Shown here piece after piece: positions 1 to 10,308 of a DNA stretch of 64,000 bases. Positions within the stretch are counted from its first letter, which is position 1. Each line of letters starts with the position of its first letter. Below the pieces are notes generated by a model. That model had not been told where the DNA came from, did not search any database, and was given only the letters and a program-made list of their open reading frames with translations. This DNA is from Gracilariopsis chorda. Its lineage: Eukaryota; Rhodophyta; Florideophyceae; Gracilariales; Gracilariaceae. Position numbers and translations under genes: made by a program. The DNA lies in contig NBIV01000015.1 in NCBI GenBank assembly GCA_003194525.1, forward strand, positions 1 through 64,000, written 5' to 3'.

Positions 1-419
1 ACAGCTGTGGTGTGGCTGCGAACCGTCAGTGACAGGTTGTTCATCGTTCAGCCCGCACTCCAGTGACAGATCAGCGATTGAACCGGAGCACGTTTGCAGA
101 GCAAGTAACCGGAAGGGATCAGAGGAGGTAAACTGGTGAACGCATATCCTCCTGTTAATAACCTCTCCTGGACATCCTGTACGTTACACGCATCTTCGTT
201 CTGGGTTGTGCAGAACTTGGGTAGGCTGTTGAAATCGCATCTCACCGAGAGAGTCTTACTCGAAGCAAGAGTTCTGACCTTTAGGGGTTCGGGGATAGCA
301 TCCCTGCCATTTGCCCCAAACATTCAAGAAGTAAAAGGAGGATCCCTCCCCCGGTAGGAAATGGGTGAAGACACTTCATCGGCCAACTTTTCTGCGTCTC
401 GCGTAGATTTTACTCCGCG

Positions 420-1759
420 ATGGACATTGATAAAGATAACAAGAACAAACGTATACCCAGACTAAAAGGGAACGCCGACTACTACACATGCCGTATATAG
501 GTGCGGGACATAATACATAGCTTGCAAGCACTAGTGCTCACAGAACCACGCCCAACTGATGGTAACGCGCAAGCACGCAAGCGATGGGACGACGCCGATC
601 GAAAAGCAAGATCGGCCATCGTACAGAACTTGGACACGCAGCCTATCGTTGCTGTCTCCGACTTACTAGAACGGGAGTACTGCTCTGCATGGAGTTGTGG
701 ACAAAAACTGAGTCCACATACAAGAAGGATAAGATGCAATCCAAACTAAACCCCCGGCAGAAGCTAAGCACTTTAACGTTTTAAACTGGTGACGACATAC
801 AGGAGCAACTCAATGAGTTGGAAACAAATTAATTGGAATTTGCCAGACTTGGAGATCCACTGACGGACAATGAGCGATCTGCCACTCTGCTTCGCACCTT
901 ACCTGACTCACTCATGGCCGAAACACTACTAGCAGATGTAACGAACATGGAGCACGACCAAGTAGTATCACTTGTCCATTTAGAGATAGATAGTCGAATA
1001 CAAAGAGCCTCTACTTCCTTCATAAGGACTAAAATAACCAACAACGACAGCCTTCACCCATAATCTGCTGCGAAGAAGTCTACAATTCGGAGCAAGCAAT
1101 CCTCTCGAAAACGAAAGACAGGAGTACAGTGCTGGAAATGCGGAGGAATAGGACACATCCGTTCTGAATGCTGGTCACGAAAGCAGAATCATATGAACAA
1201 CGAAATGCAAGAAACTCATCGGAACTCCAAGTGGAACATGAACCACCACGAGTACCGAAATCAGAACACAAGCAGAAACTGGGATAGGCACCTTAACCCA
1301 CGAAAAGCAAATAACAATCGTAAGAACAGCGAACAAGGTGGTCCCAACCGAGGTTTCGTTGCAATAGCAAATGCAAATCCTCATTCTGATGACAGCATAC
1401 CAACATGGCTAGAGTCAGGCGCAAGTCACGTCTTCGTCAACGAGAGGGACCTGTTTTGGGGCTACGAACGCAGTACACCACAAACGGTAAACACTTGTGA
1501 CCACATGCCTGATATAATAGGCTTTGGAACAATAAAACTACCGCTTGTAAATGGGATACTGTTACCTGCGAAGCATACGCCATCCTTCGACTCTAACCTC
1601 GTATCCCTCTCCGTTCTTTCAAGGCACGTAGACTTAACATTTTCCAACAGCCAAGAGACTTCGATGTTCATCATCAAAGATCGCTCAACTGGAAAAGAAC
1701 TTTACAAGTCAACGCCAAGGGACGGACTTTACCCTTTGCCAAGTTCTATACCTCCCTAA
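420..1759 (+). pseudogene. copia gag-protease, left copy
   Basis: This is the counterpart of 55581-56921. A CCHC zinc knuckle (CWKC, GGIGH, ECWS) lies just before 1193, and a protease-like WLESGAS motif follows near 1412. Nonsense codons interrupt the frame exactly as in the right copy, and an additional lost T near 689 shifts the frame inside gag. It cannot encode a full Gag as written. Confidence 0.85.
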
Positions 1760-1828
1760 CGCGCACAAACAGCGTCACACTCTCCAGGCAACACTGCCAA
1801 GGACTGGCATGACAAACTTGGACACCCG

Positions 1829-2628
1829 GTGGCGATCAGCTTCTATCAGGCATCGACAAATGTGTTGGAGTACCTACACTATCCACGACAGAAGCAAAAT
1901 ATTTCCTGTATCCCGGTAATCCACGCTGGTACCAAACGTGCTCCAATCACACAATCTGACTCGATCGTGGAGGATCCATTGGAACTAACACACACGGAAC
2001 TCACCGGCCCCATAACCCGAGCTCCTTCCAAGGTTCTAAGTACATGCAGGTACTTAATGACGATAACACAAGTGTAGGTTCCGTTTACTTTTCGACAAAA
2101 GGACTCAGTTCTTTGAGTCAGTACGTTGGTTCAAGGCTCGCACAGAGAATGAACTCCTCCAAACCGAATATACCGCGTTCGCCCTGACGGGCGTGTGAGA
2201 ATAGGTCAAACGACTTCGTCACCTATGCTACGGAGAACACAATGATACTTGAATTCACTCCAACGTATGCGCACCAATCAAACGGTGTCACGGAGAAAAT
2301 CATCCAGGACTTGTGGAAGATGGCGCGAACTTTCCTGTTCGCTGCAAAATTGCCTCATCAGCTATGGGAGGAAGCCCTCTCGCATGCCAACTACATAATG
2401 AATCGCCTACGAAATCAACGAGTAGAAATGAAGGTCCCCTTCACACTATGGTTCGGACGAAAGCCTGACTTACCAAATATCCTTAAGTTTGGACAACAGC
2501 GACATGCATATATATATAGGTCCGAGACAGTGGCGAACAAGAAGCTACTACCTCGTGCTGTTCCAGGCCATTTCGTTGGGATGCATAGCCCACGAACTCT
2601 GTTAAGAATTTACGCTCCCTCAATGTGA
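1829..2628 (+). pseudogene. copia integrase, left copy, multiply frameshifted
   Basis: The region corresponds to the 274-codon open integrase frame at 56971-57795. Here five single-base losses (near 1828, 2017, 2088, 2155 and 2191) split it into pieces. The C-terminal half (2242-2628) keeps the HQSNGVTEK motif with the catalytic Glu and the downstream helix. Because the right copy is open across the same stretch, these breaks are either very recent or sequencing errors. Confidence 0.85.
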
Positions 2629-2662
2629 AAAGTAATAAATTGACGCGAGGCAGACTAAAAAA

Positions 2663-4062
2663 ATGAACAAGGAAGCTCTTCCATCTATCAACGAACTAAT
2701 AGACGTCTCTTCAATTCGTCGTCACGAAGCCAAAAGAAGGATGGAGGAAGATGATGAAGAGCGTCTGGATGCCTATTTAGTGCATTGTTTGACTGCACAC
2801 TCTCGCTTAAGAGATCTTCCGGATGATGGCAGAGTTCCTAAGAGCTTTGAAGAAGCACAGGTAATGCCAAGATAGGCAGAAGCAATCGAAAGAGAATAGA
2901 ACGCCCTAGTCCAACGAGGAACGTGGAGGCTTGCAGACAGAAAACAAAATACGAAGCCATTACTTTTCCAGTGGAGATTCATAGCAATATACCTGAGCTC
3001 GGATCCCCCAAAGTTACTTCCGAAAGCACGCTGCGTAGCACGGGGCGACTTACAACGTCTTCACTTGGACTTCGACCCCGACGACCTGTACGCCCCCGTC
3101 GCATGACAAGAAACTATCCGTCTCATCGTCTCCAAAGCTGCAACCCAAGGCATGATGTTGGAGGCGATGGAGATAACCAATGCGTAACTCTACGGGGATG
3201 TCGACGAACCCTTAGTAATAGAGCAATGACAAAACGCCTCTGGATCCCCACCCGTCCCTGACAAAGAATGCTGGCTTCTGAAATCTCTCTATGGGGCACC
3301 CCAAGCCGGGTAGATATGGGTTCCCTACTACATAAGGCACTATTACGACCAGGATTCACACCATTTAGTACGGATAGTCGCCTTTACATATATAAATCCA
3401 CAAGTGGTACATTGTCATAATTGATCGTTGTGGACGACATCTTGATGTCATTTGATTCGCATTCTTTACTTAATGACTTCAAAATGGAGAGCGGCTCAAA
3501 AAAGAAGCTGTTCGAGGTCAAAACTCTTCGAAAAGTTAAGCCATTCATCGGATGTGATATTGAGAGGAACAAAACAGGCATCAAGGTCCGACAGACAAGT
3601 TATGTCGAAAAGATCTTGAAAGAAAACGGATTGAGCCACTCAAACAGTGCGTGGACACCATTATCTTCTCACTGCGACCTCACAGGCCGACGTGTAGAAG
3701 AACGCAGTCTTAAACCTCGCATTCAAAATCGGTACGGAAGATGGTGGGCAACTTAATGTAATTGGCAGTGCCTTCCAGGCCAGACATATTGCTTTCCACA
3801 TCTATGCTAGCACGGCAAGTCCACGAATCAGGAATGAAGAACTTGGGACTTATAAAGAGAGTATTTACGTACTTGAAGGGTACAAAGAGTCTTTTCTTGT
3901 TCTTTCCCACGCAACATACGGTGCCAAGGAAGGCATATTGCGATGCCGACTGAGGTGGATGACGTGAAACAAGGGAAGTCTACGACTGGATTGCTGGTAA
4001 AGGTGAATGAAGCACCAATCATGTGAACGACTAAGAAACAAACGCTTGTTGCATTGTTCCCT
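2663..4062 (+). pseudogene. copia reverse transcriptase-RNase H, left copy
   Basis: The domains match 57830-59230: the RT start (GTWRLADR), motif A (AMEITNA, catalytic Asp replaced by Glu), the LYGAPQAG block, VVDDILM (motif C), then the LAVPSRPDI and YLKGTK blocks and a CDAD RNase H motif. Several in-frame stops and at least two frameshifts are shared with the right copy. One further base is lost near 3734. Confidence 0.85.
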
Positions 4063-4712
4063 AGAAAAAGAAAGTTTATTACACTTTTGTAATGCGGTAA
4101 AACGCTTATGTGTCTGCATAAACTGTTTTGAGATTCAAACAAGGGCACAGTTCTAACTGATGAACCCAAAATGTGCCCAATATCCATTTTCACAGACAGT
4201 GCGACTGAGTTGTAGATTAAGAGGAAACGCAAAGTCTTGTAAAGAAACAAGCACATTTATATTAAATTTAATCATGTCAAAAAACTGATAGAAACCAATT
4301 TTGTGTAAGCGAAATCGATTAGAACTGAAATGAAAGATGCTGACGTTCTCAGCAAGCCTGTATCCTACGAAGTACTCAATTGAATATCATTGCTTTGTGG
4401 CTCGATGTCTTAAACTAAGTATTATTGCTACCGACTTCAACTTCTTTCTGGTTTGACTGAAAGCTTTTCTTTTCTATCTCTTTAACTTTTTATATCTTAC
4501 ATATCGGATTTTCTTTTTTTGCGGGCGGCTACATTGTTTTTATTTCTTGCAGGTTTGCTTAACACAGCTGGCAAGAGGGCTATACATTTTCCTAAAGATA
4601 CAGATTTTTCTTGAGAGGTTTTACTGCATTGAAGTTTTTAACGGTAGCCATTACGTCAGTTAGATAGAGTAGAACGCAAGAAGAGTCTAACTAAGTCTTT
4701 TGAGAGGGATGG

Positions 4713-4850
4713 TGTGAATGGACTGACTGTGGCCGCTCATTGGAACGATCCACAGGGTCTACACAATAGCTTTATAGAGATAGTATAAATAAACTGAACG
4801 TTCTCACACCCACAAGGAGAATGAAAAAGGGGAGAGCAACAACTGCTACA
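4713..4850 (+). repeat. copia 3' LTR, left copy (138 bp)
   Basis: The repeat begins TGTGAATGG and ends GCTACA, is preceded by a purine-rich tract (GAGAGGGATGG) and followed by CCCTC. It is the same sequence as 59881-60018 and about 88% identical to the 5' LTR at 54242-54379. It contains a TATAAATAAA stretch that could act as a core promoter or poly(A) signal. Confidence 0.92.
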
Positions 4851-4855
4851 CCCTC

Positions 4856-7374
4856 GAAGGAACATCGCCCTGCAGAGCCCTTTCTAAAGGGGTGAGGTCG
4901 AGTGTCGGCACATGTCAGCTGCGTTTACGTGCTCTATTCTGTGTCAGCTCTCCTCCAAAAGCGCGGAAGGAGAGGTGTGTACCTATCACTCTACGAATTG
5001 TGACCATTGTACAATACAGCGGTCATAAGAGTCCTTTCCCGCAACGTTCTCGGTAGGAAAGTTCATCAATAATATCAGAAACTCTCTTTCTGGTGTAGTA
5101 TTGCGTACTTTTTCGTCACTCACTCCACTCGCTGTCAGATCGTACTCAAAGCGGAGTGCTTTGTAAGACCTTGTTGTTGCAGCGCCCGTGCGCCTGTATA
5201 AGCGCGCAATTGCATACTCAAGCTACACAAGACATGTATACTGGCAAAGGCGTTCCAATAGAATGGAAGGGCACAAGCTGTTCCGCCTGTCGAGGTGTGC
5301 CGATCTTCCGAAAAGACTACAAAAGACTATGACGTTACGCCGGATGAGGAAGCCAAATGGAGACGCGATTGGGTCTATTACGGCAATTTAGCCGTCGAAT
5401 ACATGATAATTCTTCTACTTCTAGACAGTTAATATAACTGTAACGGAACGTTAGAAAACGATACTTATAATCCTAACTGTTGCACTTTGCTTCGTTGTTG
5501 TTGTAGTTCTATTCAGTTTGTTAGTATCTAGTTATAGAACGTTACCTTTATGTAGAAGATCTAGCACTACCTAAAGGCTGGTAGACCTGGATCTGGCAAG
5601 AGCCCAGCCAGATCGAGGGCACCAGCACTTCGAACTCTTTCGTTGACGCTACTTTGTTACAACAGCTGCTTCCGAATTCGAGGCACGAGCCCGTAAATGC
5701 ACATACACACACAACAGAATGGAATGATAAGACACATGTTCCTCCTCTTTATTGTTACAAGAGCATAGATTTCATTAAAACAGGTGTGAAAGAATGCAGT
5801 ACCTCCGGCTGGCATTTCCGGCGTCTGCAACGCGTAAAGCGCGCGCACGGGCGCTTCTGTGCCGGTGCGCGTGTAGATGCCTATGCGACTGTACCCGTAC
5901 TTATATGTACTTATTGTTATGTGCCACATAACAATAGATACATACGAGCAGTGCTTGAAATCTGCTGGGAAAGTATTTCAAATCCATGTTTCGTTTCTCT
6001 TGAAGTTTTATACTCTTTGATGAAAAGATTTTAGTCTACGTGCTCGTCACGCACGTTTTGTAGCTGTGGTGATGTTTCCGATTGTTTGAAAAGCTGGGAG
6101 CTTCTCTTTTGAATACCAGTCTCCCTTACAGAATACAAAGTCACCGGATCGATTCCCAAAACCAGCAACACACTGCGTGCACGTTGTGCTCCGCGTATGC
6201 TGCGTTCCGCACTCTGCAAGCTGCAATTGAGGCTCAAGACTGCTTGGCTCAAGGGCTTTGGATCGTATTGTGCGATTGGATTTATCTCACGCAAAGAATT
6301 GCTTTGCTATCTGAATCGATTGAAAGGTCAACTATTTTCTCCATTCAATTGAGATTTACGAGCAGACTCACCGGCTTGGTAAGACTTTGCAAGAATCGGC
6401 GGTCACGTGCGGCTGGCCTAAGAAACTTTGTGAAAGAAGAAACACGGTTTCAAATACTGCATAAATGCAACATTTGCAACTGGAATAGGTACACGCTGTC
6501 GTCTTCTGAACAATGAGGGCGTCATTGTTGTCAAGCTATTCGGGTTCAATGTTACAAGGGAGGGTCTATCTGGCTTGAAGTTTCTATGGCAAAAATATGA
6601 AACGACGATTCAAAAGATTTCCGACGTAACTTACTTCGCCTTGGACAGTTTATGCGTATTGAAAGCAGATCAGCCCTATCGCATCAACGATGAACTCTCA
6701 GAAGAGTTCACAGCTTCCCTCTGACTGTCAGTGCGAACTCCGCCTCCGCAATCCACGTTGAACGCATTGCATGCAAAATACACCGATGGCCCTGTGGAAC
6801 AGCGCAAATGCGAATGTGAACAAGACCTTAATACGAATTCTATATGCGGGCTACCATTGTTCAACTGCTCCTGTGCTGGACTCTAGTTTTATGCCTTGGT
6901 GGATCTTGCATCTTTCTGCACTCTGTCGGCTGCCCAGTGCTGCTTTCTTCTGGTCATTCTCGTTGTCTTGCTCTCCTTGGATGTGTGGGTTGTGAGGTGT
7001 GTTCTTGTTTGTGACCTGTTGCTGAGCATGGCTATGGGCATCGCTTCGCACTGCATACCGGTTACGCTTTCCTAAAGCATCGGAATCAGCTGAGGATAGT
7101 TTCCTTACCTCCTCTTTGCAAAATTAGCAAAAGCTTTGTACATTAGCAGATCACCATATTGTTTTGTTGTTAGCTACCATTACATAGCAGCATTGCACCT
7201 CACTAGCTCGCGTGTATGCGTCTGCAAGATGTTGCGCAATGCATTCCAATCACCACATGTTCTCACAAGCCTTCCTTCGTATTCTGTCATCATGTTTCGT
7301 TAACATCTGCCTTCCGATCTCTGCAATACTCTAGGCATAGGCTCAAATCTATTATTTCAGTACCACACTTTGAA
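4856..7374. other. Host spacer with short broken reading-frame fragments, no recognisable gene
   Basis: About 2.5 kb of host sequence between the copia insertion and the secreted-protein gene. No domain was recognised. Several open stretches of 60-144 codons exist (for example 6082-6516), but none has a convincing start, composition or family match. A frame around 6535-6800 reads open for about 80 codons in the right copy (61743-61988) and is broken in the left copy by one lost C at 6719. Confidence 0.6.
5234..5431 (+). pseudogene. Two abutting short frames that read like one protein
   Basis: Frame one starts at ATG 5234 (MYTGKGVPIEWKG...) and stops at 5332. A second frame, one base away, continues with an acidic, tryptophan-rich stretch (TPDEEAKWRRDWVYYG) and stops at 5431. 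Composition looks protein-like on both sides of the shift, and both repeat copies share it. The product is unknown; chance open frames remain possible. Confidence 0.25.
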
Positions 7375-7705
7375 CATTGTTGCTTAGAATGCGAAACAAA
7401 CATCGTACTTTTGACACATCGATTTCTTTCTTCTCTATTAATAACTTTCTGGTCAAACTCACCTTTTCTGAACCACAATTTAGCCATTGTTGCGTAGAAC
7501 GCGTGACAAACAATGTGCTTTTGGCATCTCAAGGCATTCTTCTCTATTGTTAACTTTCAATACGTTCAAATTCGCTGTTTCAAATCAGCAGTTCTCATTG
7601 TTGCATGGAACGCGCCACAAGAGTGTGCTTTCGATATATCTAGTTATTCCTTCTCTTTGTGTATATTTATGTTGCTACTTCATTGTTTTGAAATTGCTGG
7701 TTCTC
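7375..7705 (+). repeat. Three tandem copies of a ~110-bp unit upstream of the secreted-protein gene
   Basis: The signature CATTGTTGCNTRGAAYGCG occurs at 7375, 7485 and 7596, giving spacings of 110 and 111 bp. Each is followed by a variant of CTTTTG or CTTTCG and TTCTTCTCTATT. The array ends about 140 bp before the TATA box and may be a repeated upstream regulatory unit. Copies differ by many substitutions, so the array is old. The same array lies at 62544-62874. Confidence 0.8.
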
Positions 7706-7781
7706 TCCTGTCTCTCTTTGAACTACAAATATAGAGAATATCAAAACAATCTATCTTACATTCAACTCCAAAAAACACCGA

Positions 7782-7853
7782 CCAATGGCGGAAAACAAGC
7801 TTTCTGTCCATCGATGCTTCCCAGAATGAGCACCCTCCAAGCGTCTATAAAAG
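7782..7853 (+). promoter_or_regulatory. CCAAT and TATA boxes of the cationic secreted-protein gene
   Basis: CCAAT lies at 7782-7786 and TATAAAAG at 7846-7853, 59 bp apart by outer-box spacing. Transcription would start near 7880, leaving a leader of about 100 nt before the ATG at 7977. This is a textbook class II core promoter layout, supporting that the following reading frame is a real gene. Function is inferred from sequence only. Confidence 0.6.
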
Positions 7854-7976
7854 AGTTCAAGAACATCCTTGCATCCATCCATTATCAAACAGTCAGTACC
7901 AACGTAACTAGTCCTTCAACTTCAGCAAAAGTGATTCAAACTCCCCTCTTTCAGTTCAACTTTCATTGCATCTAGC

Positions 7977-8525
7977 ATGAAGTCTTTCATTCTCTTCTTC
8001 TTCTTGTTTGCCGCTTCTTATTGTTTGGCATTGGGTTCCGTTGTTCGGACTGAGACGGAGACGGAAGATGAATGCAACGTTCCATCTATAGTGGCCTACT
8101 GTCTTGACATGGTTCATCTCGGTGCCGAATATGAATCACCCTCCGCCGAAGTGGAAGAACTGAAACATGACGTGGAAGAAGCTCCGTTTGGCATGTGCCC
8201 CTGGGGCCATTGGAACGGACAGGCAACAGTTGAGGATTGTATGGAAGTACTTGGGCAATACGCCGATATAGATGATGAAGAAGAAGATGAGGAGGTAGAG
8301 ATGGAAATGGACACCAGCGGCCGATCCTTCATCAAGAAGATCAAGAAAGCTTTCAAGAAATTTGGAAAGAAAATTAAGAAGGGCTTCAATAAAGTAGCCA
8401 CCGGTGTGAAGAAGGTTGTGAAAAAGGTTTCCAAGTTCTGCAAGAAGAACAAGAGCGTTTGCATGGTGGCTGTTGAACTGGGGAAGGAACTTCTCTCGGG
8501 TACAAAAGAGAAGAAGACCAGTTAG
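7977..8525 (+). CDS. Secreted precursor with acidic pro-region and lysine-rich amphipathic helix (antimicrobial-peptide-like)
   Basis: The 182-residue protein begins with a clear signal peptide (residues 1 to about 20, FILFFFLFAA core). Residues 22-115 are acidic, with twelve Asp/Glu between 97 and 112 and four Cys (33, 42, 74, 88). After SGR (114-116) the charge flips: residues 117-166 have no acidic residue, and 117-162 contain 19 Lys. Hydrophobic residues at 119, 122, 126, 129, 133, 137, 140, 144, 147, 151 and 154 are spaced 3-4 apart, an ideal amphipathic helix. Cys155 and Cys162 could close a small loop. Signal, acidic pro-piece and basic helix is the layout of many membrane-active peptide precursors, where the acidic part masks the basic part until cleavage. 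No family was recognised. Binding to acidic wall polysaccharide is an alternative role. The gene has its own CCAAT/TATA promoter. Confidence 0.8.
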   Translation: MKSFILFFFLFAASYCLALGSVVRTETETEDECNVPSIVAYCLDMVHLGAEYESPSAEVEELKHDVEEAPFGMCPWGHWNGQATVEDCMEVLGQYADIDDEEEDEEVEMEMDTSGRSFIKKIKKAFKKFGKKIKKGFNKVATGVKKVVKKVSKFCKKNKSVCMVAVELGKELLSGTKEKKTS

Positions 8526-8831
8526 AGGTAGATTGTCAAGTTCTGACATGTTCACAAGAGTTGTGTACCGTGTACACTAATATTGGATTCCGCGTCGGAT
8601 TTGAATGAAGACAAGATTGTTCATTTGGCTGTAGCAGAGCTTAAAGTGTGGTTTTATATTAGTGTGCTTCAAGAAAATGTGAATTCATTGCATGCTACCT
8701 GTTCCCACGGGCTTGTTAGCTTACAAGCCTAAGTGTAAAAGATACATGAATTGCTACCCCCTTCATGATGAAAACAGGGATGCGTATAGCTAGAAACCTC
8801 GTTTAGACAATTTTTGTAGGAGCCGTATACG

Positions 8832-9660
8832 TGACTGACTGATTACGGTCTAAAAGAAGCATGTCTATGACTGAATGAGCACGGGCTTTTGAATATAAAT
8901 TCAGTCATCTACGTCATTAAAGCACATTACTCACCGTTGACAACGCGTTCAGTTTTGAGTTGTCATATTCCATGACAAAGTCTCAAATCCAACGGAGTGT
9001 CGCTAGAATGATGAAGAATTCGTACCTGTAGAGAATTTCAGAGACTCCGCTCAAATTAGATCAGTGAAGCACATATTCAGCTGTGGTTTTCGTCATTCTT
9101 TTCGTCGACGAGCAAAGAACATGGACGAACAAGAAAATCAACGTATGGCCATTGCATTGCAGACCATTTCTGCCACGCTAGAACTCTAGACTTGTAAGAT
9201 AACAAAACTTTGATGTCTGATCCAATCTGTCTATCTTGACTGACTATGTCCTAAGTAACCTTGCCTAGGATAGTGACTACGCAAAAGGCAGAAGTAGTGA
9301 GCCGCATAACGCCGTGATAGCAACGCCTATCAATGAAGAATTGCGTCCTTGTCGCAGTAGTGATCTTTTGCCAATTTTCGCCAGGCAAATATATCCCGTA
9401 TTCCACCTGGGTTTTACTCAAGTCTTCAGCCTTGTAATTCCCGCCTTCAGCTACCATCGATGTAATGAATGAACAAGTGAACATGGTACGCAGCGCATAA
9501 GATGTTCTAGGGAGAGCGTATTGCTCGTTAACACGGAAAAGTGTGGGGAGAGTGCTTTCTAACTTCAAGTTCATAAGGAAAATGGTGACCATGCGGGTCT
9601 TGATCGGTGTAGCTGGTTAGAAGCTATTTACTGCAAACTTTAGGAAGAGTCAGTCATCGC
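8832..9660. other. Spacer without a recognisable gene
   Basis: The sequence right of the repeat boundary visible in this window holds only short unsupported frames. A mini-frame at 9121 (22 codons, MDEQENQRMAIALQ...) could be the start of a lost gene. A 113-codon minus-strand frame (9251-9592) matches nothing known to me. Confidence 0.55.
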
Positions 9661-9724
9661 GTGGTGACACGGCGCGGTGAGCGCATTTGCGCTTACCCCA
9701 GTCGAAATTTGTGTCACTCACAGG

Positions 9725-10038
9725 CGGGAGTCACGTTGTCACAGTTTTATGTTGGACACACAGCAAAGCTTCACTTGGTACCGTTCGTATCAACGGTAGC
9801 CTTATCAACGTATTTGAACAACCAGAACTGTCTATGCGGATGTAGGCATTGTAGGCCTGCCGTCATGAACGATATGGAGCATTTTGTTCTGAGATGCCCG
9901 ACGCGAAAAGCCTCTCGAAGAGCAAGCCTACTAAGGCACGCCAAAACAACGGGAAAAGTATCCGATGTTGTTTCAGAATGGCCTAGAACGTTGCTAGTAC
10001 TGCTGAGGACAGAAAAGTTCCTGCGTTTACTGTCGTAA
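9725..10038 (+). pseudogene. 3' fragment of a LINE (non-LTR retrotransposon) ORF
   Basis: The frame reads VTLSQFYVGHTAKLH, then a Cys/His cluster (CGCRHC, MEHFVLRC) and a basic end (WPRTLLVLLRTEKFL). This aligns end to end with the C-terminus of the full LINE ORF at 52159-52426 (VTLSQIYVGHTPKLH, AEHYVLRC, WPQKLLAFLRRERF). Only the last ~100 codons remain, the usual result of 5'-truncated target-primed reverse transcription. Sequence divergence shows it is a different, older or related copy. It ends at a TAA at 10036-10038. Confidence 0.85.
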
Positions 10039-10308
10039 TTAGGCAGTAAGTGCCCAATAAACGAAACAGAAGAGAGTACTGAGACACCTTCAAAATTTCA
10101 AGGTAGAAAGCACATTAAGGCGTTGCCTTCTCTGCAAAGAGTCATGGTCAAATATGGAGGCGACTTCTACATGCTTAACTTTGACAAAGCCTAGAGGCAT
10201 CCTTACACCTGGAGGAAGGCAGAATCCGACAAAAATGTAGTAGCTGAAGCTGTCTTATCTCCTGTGGCTCCAGCCCTTTCGCCACATTTGGTTGACTCCG
10301 AATCACAG

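Larger units (their letters stand above)
1..4855 (+). mobile_element. Ty1/copia retrotransposon, left copy, cut by the window start
   Basis: This is the same element as the complete copy at 54237-60023, but the 5' LTR and leader lie before position 1. It keeps gag-protease (from ATG 420), integrase, reverse transcriptase and RNase H in that order, the 3' LTR at 4713-4850 and the flanking CCCTC at 4851-4855. Besides the stop codons shared with the right copy it carries nine extra one-base deletions, which break gag (near 689) and split the integrase reading frame (1828-2191). It is either a pseudogene or a poorly polished sequence of the same locus. Confidence 0.9.
1..8831. repeat. Left copy of an 8.8-kb direct repeat
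   Basis: Position 1 matches 55160 and the match continues to 8831, which matches 64000, the last base of the window. The offset rises in ten single-base steps from 55159 to 55169, so this copy is always the one lacking a base. About six substitutions were also spotted by eye, so identity is roughly 99.8%. The losses lie near 40, 321, 689, 1828, 2017, 2088, 2155, 2191, 3734 and 6719. Most shorten a homopolymer run. Both ends run off the window, so the true repeat may be longer. Confidence 0.97.

Noticed and set aside
5670..5690. GAATTC followed by GAGGCACGAG resembles a cDNA-library EcoRI adaptor
   Set aside because: It has two extra bases relative to the adaptor and occurs identically in both repeat copies inside continuous sequence, so it is most likely chance.
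6082..6516. 144-codon frame in the host spacer
   Set aside because: No family, no promoter; amino-acid make-up is unremarkable and overlapping minus-strand frames are equally open.
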